Origin: Azorinus chamasolen
Lineage: Eukaryota; Mollusca; Bivalvia; Cardiida; Solecurtidae
Assembly: GCA_963576725.1 (NCBI GenBank)
Contig: OY755241.1
Span: 25,828,449 to 25,892,448 of the forward strand
Length of the DNA: 64,000 bases
Direction: 5' to 3'
The position numbers and the translations under genes were made by a program. Numbering within the stretch: position 1 is the first letter of the stretch; each line of letters opens with the position of its first letter. Below, piece by piece: positions 59,881 through 64,000 of the stretch. The notes below the pieces were generated by a model. It had not been told where the DNA came from, searched no databases, and worked only from the letters and a program-made list of their open reading frames with translations.

Positions 59881-59930
59881 ATCAGGATCCAAACTGTTTG
59901 TTATTGGTACTATGTTTTTAAAACAAAAAT
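59877..59930 (+). repeat. copy of the 5' flank after the 3' LTR
   Basis: Exact copy of 50257-50310; with the preceding G the shared string is 55 nt. The original target continues at 59931 ('gaagaaaataaaa'). Confidence 0.95.
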
Positions 59931-60295
59931 GAAGAAAATAAAAAAAAAATGAAAATTTATAGCAGACGACAAAGTAAGCAGACGACAGAGTTTGGCAGCG
60001 AAAGGGTTAATTAACTGATGCTATAATGATACTATGAACAAAGGGATGCTTTTGTCATTACAGACACTGCAGAACCAGATCTATATCACTCAAGCAATTA
60101 TAGCAGACCTTGATCAGCCTACTCCTCCTATAAGAGCCATCTGTTCTGAATCTGCTCTGCCGGAAAGGGCGTAATGTATGTAACACTCTCCACACAATAT
60201 AGTCGTCAACTTCTACTGCTTGAGTCTTCTACACATATGATCAGAGTAATTGATACAGTAAAATCTCGATTATTCGAACACTAAAATACTATTAG

Positions 60296-60432
60296 TTACA
60301 CGGTGTTTCGGCGGGGTGTACGGGTTTGTATGACGGTTTTGGATTCCGTATTTCCTTCGCGCTTCGCGCGAAGGAAATACGGAATCCAAAACCGTCATAC
60401 AAACCCGTACACCCCGCCGAAACACCGTGTAA
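60296..60432. repeat. perfect palindrome with 67-bp arms
   Basis: Arms 60296-60362 and 60366-60432 are exact complements by eye with a 3-nt loop (TTC). The outer word is TTACACGGTGTTTCGGCGGG and the centre is CG-rich (cttcgcgc/gcgcgaag). It has no coding frame. Confidence 0.95.
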
Positions 60433-60986
60433 CGAATTTATTTCCAGTCTTGGTCCATTGAAAGAAAGAATAAATGCATAACCTTACACAGTTTTGTAGT
60501 TTTTAATCCCTAAAAACTTGTTTACATACAGCGCGAATAAAGCACCGACTGAAAAATTACGTCACTCAAACTCACGCGCGGATTCGCGGGTTGGAAGAGA
60601 TTCTCTGAAAATGCTGTACAAATGCATTTATAACACCATTTCGAAAAAGCATTATTAGTCATCATGAAAGATAAGAGAAACCTGAAGATTTTTTTGTATT
60701 CTAACTGATTAATATTAATCATCGGTGGGGTTTCCCTTATCTTCCACGACAACTATATATAGTACTGGTATTACGACACACATAACATTGGAATTTTGAC
60801 GTCATAAACTTCAATTCATGAATTATTTGGGTCATTTTAGGAGGGATTTTCAGTGATATGAGGAAAAACTTTATAACGGTGAATTCAAACGTTTGTAAAA
60901 AGTGAACGGAATTATAACAATCATGTGTGAACGAAGGAACACAGATTGTCAACAGTTATTCTAGGTACTGCAGTTTAGGTCAGCGA

Positions 60987-62375
60987 CTACATGCCAGGAT
61001 CTGTCTGTTTTGACTGATTGATGACGATTTGAACTGACCCAATTTTGCAACCGCTGAACATTGTTATTGGTGCATTTTTTGGGATGAGAGTTTTATTTGC
61101 AAAATTTACTGCTGGCGCCGAGATATTAAAGTTGTTATCAACTGGGAAGAATTCCGTGAATAATTCGTTTATATCGACGCCGTTCAAACATGATTCTGCC
61201 TGGTTGTCAGATCTAACTTTATGTAGTTCAAGATTTTGGCTGGTGGAGGGATTGTCACAGATTGCTGGAAATACTGTTGAAGATGGCAAGGCGGAAATGG
61301 AAGCCGAGGGGACACCTCCGCGTACAGCACTGGTAATGGCTTTACCCATCTGGACTTTCTCCTGGTCAGACACCCTGTGGTACAGGGCTAGTGAGTTGAC
61401 AGATTTGTGGCCAGTCAGTGACATAATCTGTGCAGCAGAAAAGCGACCCCTTGTAAGAATTGTTACACCGGTAGCTCGGATTGAGTGGTTTGTGTATATC
61501 TGGCTGAGACTGGATTTTAGGCTGATGTCTGACATGAATCTGGACAGGGTGTCCTTGCCAATTGCACGATTGCAGTACCATGTTGGACCATCATCGACGA
61601 AGGAGTCAAGTGGGCGTTGCCATAAACGGTCTTCATTGGGATTGAGCTTATTTAGATACTTTTGGAAGCTGGCCACAGGGCATAAAGGTGAGTCGTCGCT
61701 TGGCATTATGCCTGTGAATCCTTCCTTTTCACGCTCTCTTCTGTTTTTTGAAAGTTCATCACACACTTTTTTAATATATCTTCTGCCTGTGTCGGGGTCG
61801 GTGCAAATTTTAAAGGTATTCTTGGTCATTTCGGCGATATTTTCAGACCCACGCCTACAAAAGTACAGTCGAATTTCAAACTGAACTTTATTCATCAGAC
61901 CAGTGGGCGTATCTGTGCTCATATGGATACTCTCGTACATTGTTTTCAAATCAGAGTCTGCAATACACGGATAATGTTCAGTTTCCCCCCTGCCCGCAGC
62001 TTTAAGCTCAGACATGGCTGTTTTATAGCTTTGGTTGGCTTTCAGGAAGGCCTCATCACGGATAATGTCAATGTTTTTGTTAAATGGGGGTGCATTGAGA
62101 TACCTGTTCAGCCCATGTCTCGTATTTTCAAGTGTTGATGTTTTGTACATAGTTCCGTCTGTTTTTCTGGCGTCTAAGTAGAAATGACTTAGAATTTCAT
62201 CCAGTTCCGATTTTGATAGGTTTTCAAAGTCATCATTTTGTTTTTTCTCTCGTAGGTACGTTTTCAGCAATTTGGCACATTTTTCGTTTGATTTCTTTGT
62301 GTTTTTCGGCAAATTGTTTGACCGTTTTTCTTCGATTTCGGAATCTGTGTGTGAAGCGAACCTCTTTGCTATTGT
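60987..62375 (-). CDS. Crypton-type tyrosine recombinase
   Basis: The frame is open from 62375 and ends at 60987, about 460 residues. It starts with RFASHTDSEIEEKR and NTKKSNEKCAKLLKTYLREK, which resembles the N-terminal SAM-like core-binding domain of Cryptons and their KCTD1/QRICH1 relatives. Catalytic words are IRLYFCRRGSEN (first Arg), NHSIRATG (His-x-x-Arg) and TGHKSVNSLALYHR (His and the nucleophile Tyr). The C-terminal tail has MFSGCKIGSVQIVIN, common in Crypton proteins. No ATG precedes the conserved N-terminus in this frame: the upstream codons end at TAA, so an upstream exon or a later start is likely. No stop or frameshift breaks the core. The plus-strand ORF of 279 codons is its shadow. 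Confidence 0.85.
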   Translation of the reverse strand, partial: TIAKRFASHTDSEIEEKRSNNLPKNTKKSNEKCAKLLKTYLREKKQNDDFENLSKSELDEILSHFYLDARKTDGTMYKTSTLENTRHGLNRYLNAPPFNKNIDIIRDEAFLKANQSYKTAMSELKAAGRGETEHYPCIADSDLKTMYESIHMSTDTPTGLMNKVQFEIRLYFCRRGSENIAEMTKNTFKICTDPDTGRRYIKKVCDELSKNRREREKEGFTGIMPSDDSPLCPVASFQKYLNKLNPNEDRLWQRPLDSFVDDGPTWYCNRAIGKDTLSRFMSDISLKSSLSQIYTNHSIRATGVTILTRGRFSAAQIMSLTGHKSVNSLALYHRVSDQEKVQMGKAITSAVRGGVPSASISALPSSTVFPAICDNPSTSQNLELHKVRSDNQAESCLNGVDINELFTEFFPVDNNFNISAPAVNFANKTLIPKNAPITMFSGCKIGSVQIVINQSKQTDPGM

Positions 62376-62449
62376 TTACATTTACGGGTGTTGCAGACGG
62401 ACAGATTACTGCAGGGTTAATGGGTTATAAAGTTAAATACTTTTGGTAA

Positions 62450-62925
62450 AAACGAAAATTTCTCTGTGGTGTCGCTAAATTTCCATCAAAAGTAACTTTG
62501 TGAAGAATATTGATTCAGATTCATTTTAATCTAGTTTCACTTCTTATTTTAAACCAGTGCCAATTACGATGATACTTTGCACCGTTGTTTACTTCCGCCA
62601 TTTTGTTTCCCGTAGTTACGACAGGTGGGATAATTGGGGAAACAAAAGAAGCAGTATACGAACATATAACTGATATAAAAGTTGTTTTTATACATATGTG
62701 TGGATGCTAGACAGTTTTTATGGATTAATTCCGTTTATTTCAAAGGAAATAACCGCCTTATAAACTCAGAAATTGAGTTTGTTTACGCGAATCGATGATG
62801 AAACAAAACCGATCAGTCACGTGACATACTTGATTCCGTACACCTTGGATCAAACGGGGTGTACGGTTTCTTACACCCCGTTCACGTGGAGGGTCTCAGC
62901 CAATCACATTCCCAGAATTTATGAT
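62450..62925. other. non-coding right flank of the recombinase element
   Basis: AT-rich sequence with 'ttccgtacaccttggatcaa' and a hairpin near 62857. It is probably the 5' leader or promoter of the recombinase gene. Confidence 0.35.
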
Positions 62926-63539
62926 GACTGGAAATAAGTATCATTATCGATTATTCGAACACTAAAATGCGCATTATTATGGAGTATTCGAACACTAAAA
63001 TACGTATCATTATCGATATTTAAGACAGATGGCAGCTTAATGCATGGTTAAAGTCATGCAGAAAGCTCCTCTAGGAACTTTCTGCATGACTTTTACCATG
63101 CATTAAGCAGCCACCAGCCTAAAAGTGTCTAACCTCGTCTATACAAAAAATCGAATAATTGAGATTTTACCGTAGATTAGATTCTAATGAAACACTGTGT
63201 CTTGATTCAAACTGTTTGTGTAGATCATAACTAATTCACCGCTTGTTTGCAAAGAATGTTTGTACTCGATCGTACATGATTACATAATTAAAATTAATTG
63301 GTATATGTGTTGATTATAAAATCTATCTATTGCTTTACAAAGCTTCTCAACTTCAAAGTTGTCTTATATACAAATAAATGGACGCAGTTTTACTTTAACG
63401 ACAAATTAAATTAAAAAAAAACACACCCCAAAACAGACTGATTTTACAAGACATTGGAAGACCAGCACCAGGCATCTTCTGAGTTTTAGTTATATCTGAA
63501 GTATTTGACTGGCTAGAGATTGAGTTTACTCAATTCTGA

Positions 63540-63715
63540 CCAAATGAACTCAAACTCAAGTGAAATGTTTTATAACCCGGGCCCTCAGTCTGAGATCATT
63601 ATCAAGCATTTGATTGGTTAGATTCCGAGCTTGCTCAGAATCTGATCAATCAGATACTTGATAATGATCTTTGACTTAGATTCAGAAGTTTTTAACCTTG
63701 GACCAAGGTCAATTG
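63540..63715. repeat. imperfect inverted repeat
   Basis: Pairs 'gatcattatcaagcatttga' with 'cagatacttgataatgatct', and 'gattccgagcttgctcagaa' is itself partly palindromic. 'tcaaactcaagtgaaatgtt' resembles repeat G (38695-38850). Confidence 0.6.
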
Positions 63716-63907
63716 GGAAAGTGCTTGGCTTATACCAGTCTATATTATAGACTATTACTTGTAGGGACCAAACATATGATCTGCTGTCAGTTGATGTCGC
63801 TATTTATCAAGAAAGCAAAGCTGAGTTAATCACATTATCAACATCATCTAGCTCTCAAATTTACTTTACATTTACTTCATGAATATTCATGTAAGATATA
63901 ATGACAT

Positions 63908-64000
63908 CATACAGCAGAACCTGTCCTAAGCGGACATTCATTTATTTAACATATGCGTCTTGAAGCAGGTAGTGGCTTAATACAGGTCAAAGTAATGCCG
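63908..64000 (+). repeat. M1 MITE, cut by the window end
   Basis: Begins 'atacagcagaacctgtccta' and contains 'agcaggtagtggcttaatac', the left half of M1. Confidence 0.65.

Larger units (their letters stand above)
50172..60010. repeat. T4 TTAA MITE split by the LTR retrotransposon
   Basis: The left part begins TTAACCCCTTCCGTGCCA (50172) and holds the T4 palindrome 50218-50280. The right part ends TTGGCAGCGAAAGGGTTAA (60010). The ends are inverted and TTAA-flanked like T1-T3. The LTR element lies between 50311 and 59880. Confidence 0.8.
60437..62937 (-). mobile_element. Crypton-like tyrosine-recombinase element with short inverted ends
   Basis: TTATTTCCAGTC (60437-60448) and its complement GACTGGAAATAA (62926-62937) bracket the recombinase gene. 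The ~2.5-kb unit lies next to the palindrome within a split M1 MITE. Cryptons normally have no terminal inverted repeats, so the 12-bp pair may be chance or may be a real boundary. A second G+C hairpin ('cggggtgtacgg/ttacaccccg') lies at 62857-62880. Confidence 0.5.
60254..63174. repeat. M1 MITE split by the Crypton-like element and palindrome
   Basis: The left terminus is TACAGTAAAATCTCGATTAT (60254) and the right is its complement ending GATTTTACCGTA (63174). The inner M1 stem lies at 63020-63120 ('gcttaatgcatggtaaa'-type arms around 'gctcctctaggaac'). 'cgattattcgaacactaaaa' is repeated on both sides of the inserted block (60269 and 62953), with an additional partial copy at 62984. Confidence 0.7.

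Noticed and set aside
61045..61884. 279-codon open frame on the plus strand
   Set aside because: It is antisense to the Crypton recombinase, has no recognisable domain, and is explained by the codon pattern of the true gene.

Overview
The window is invertebrate nuclear DNA, most likely from a bivalve mollusc. This is judged from intron-containing animal genes (CACYBP, ABRA/Costars), an AT-rich background, and the mix of LINEs, a Ty3/Gypsy-type LTR element, a Crypton-type tyrosine recombinase and very abundant hairpin MITEs. No bacterial-style operons, rRNA genes or functional tRNA genes were seen. The species cannot be fixed from the sequence alone.

Region by region. (1) 0.7-10.7 kb: the 5' two-thirds of a calcyclin-binding protein (CACYBP/SIP) gene on the minus strand. 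Four exons with matching splice sites and phases can be assembled; the last exons lie left of the window. Its introns hold a SINE, many MITEs, and decayed pieces of a hAT transposase, a Gypsy pol and a LINE. (2) 10.8-17 kb: a foldback element with a 10-bp target duplication, two tandem arrays and interspersed repeats. (3) 17.0-22.3 kb: a nearly full-length LINE (minus strand) whose ORF1 and ORF2 share one frame, split by a single UAG. (4) 23-28.5 kb: a CR1/Jockey-like LINE with a 2A-like motif, plus a LINE tail split by a second foldback element. (5) 28.8-32.3 kb: a satellite of about 20 monomers, each carrying a hairpin. (6) 32.5-33.4 kb: an ORF1-only retroelement. (7) 33.8-50.2 kb: dense MITEs surrounding one intact host gene, ABRA/Costars. 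(8) 50.3-59.9 kb: a young LTR retrotransposon with LTRs identical by eye. It carries Gag with an N-terminal helix-hairpin-helix, Pol with a C-terminal PHD finger, and a third ORF ending in a TatD-family nuclease with all expected metal-ligand positions. (9) 60.3-63.2 kb: a Crypton-like recombinase element and a 67-bp-arm perfect palindrome, both inside a TA-flanked MITE.

How the parts work together. The LTR element is the most interesting unit. A consensus splice donor in the LTR and an acceptor 4 nt upstream of the third ORF's ATG suggest that the TatD protein is made from a spliced subgenomic RNA, as retroviral env is. The PHD finger sits where chromodomains sit in chromoviruses and may guide integration to marked chromatin. 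Around all of this, at least four TTAA-flanked hairpin MITE families (piggyBac-like ends) and one TA-flanked family (mariner-like ends) make up most of the non-coding sequence and serve as landing pads for later insertions.
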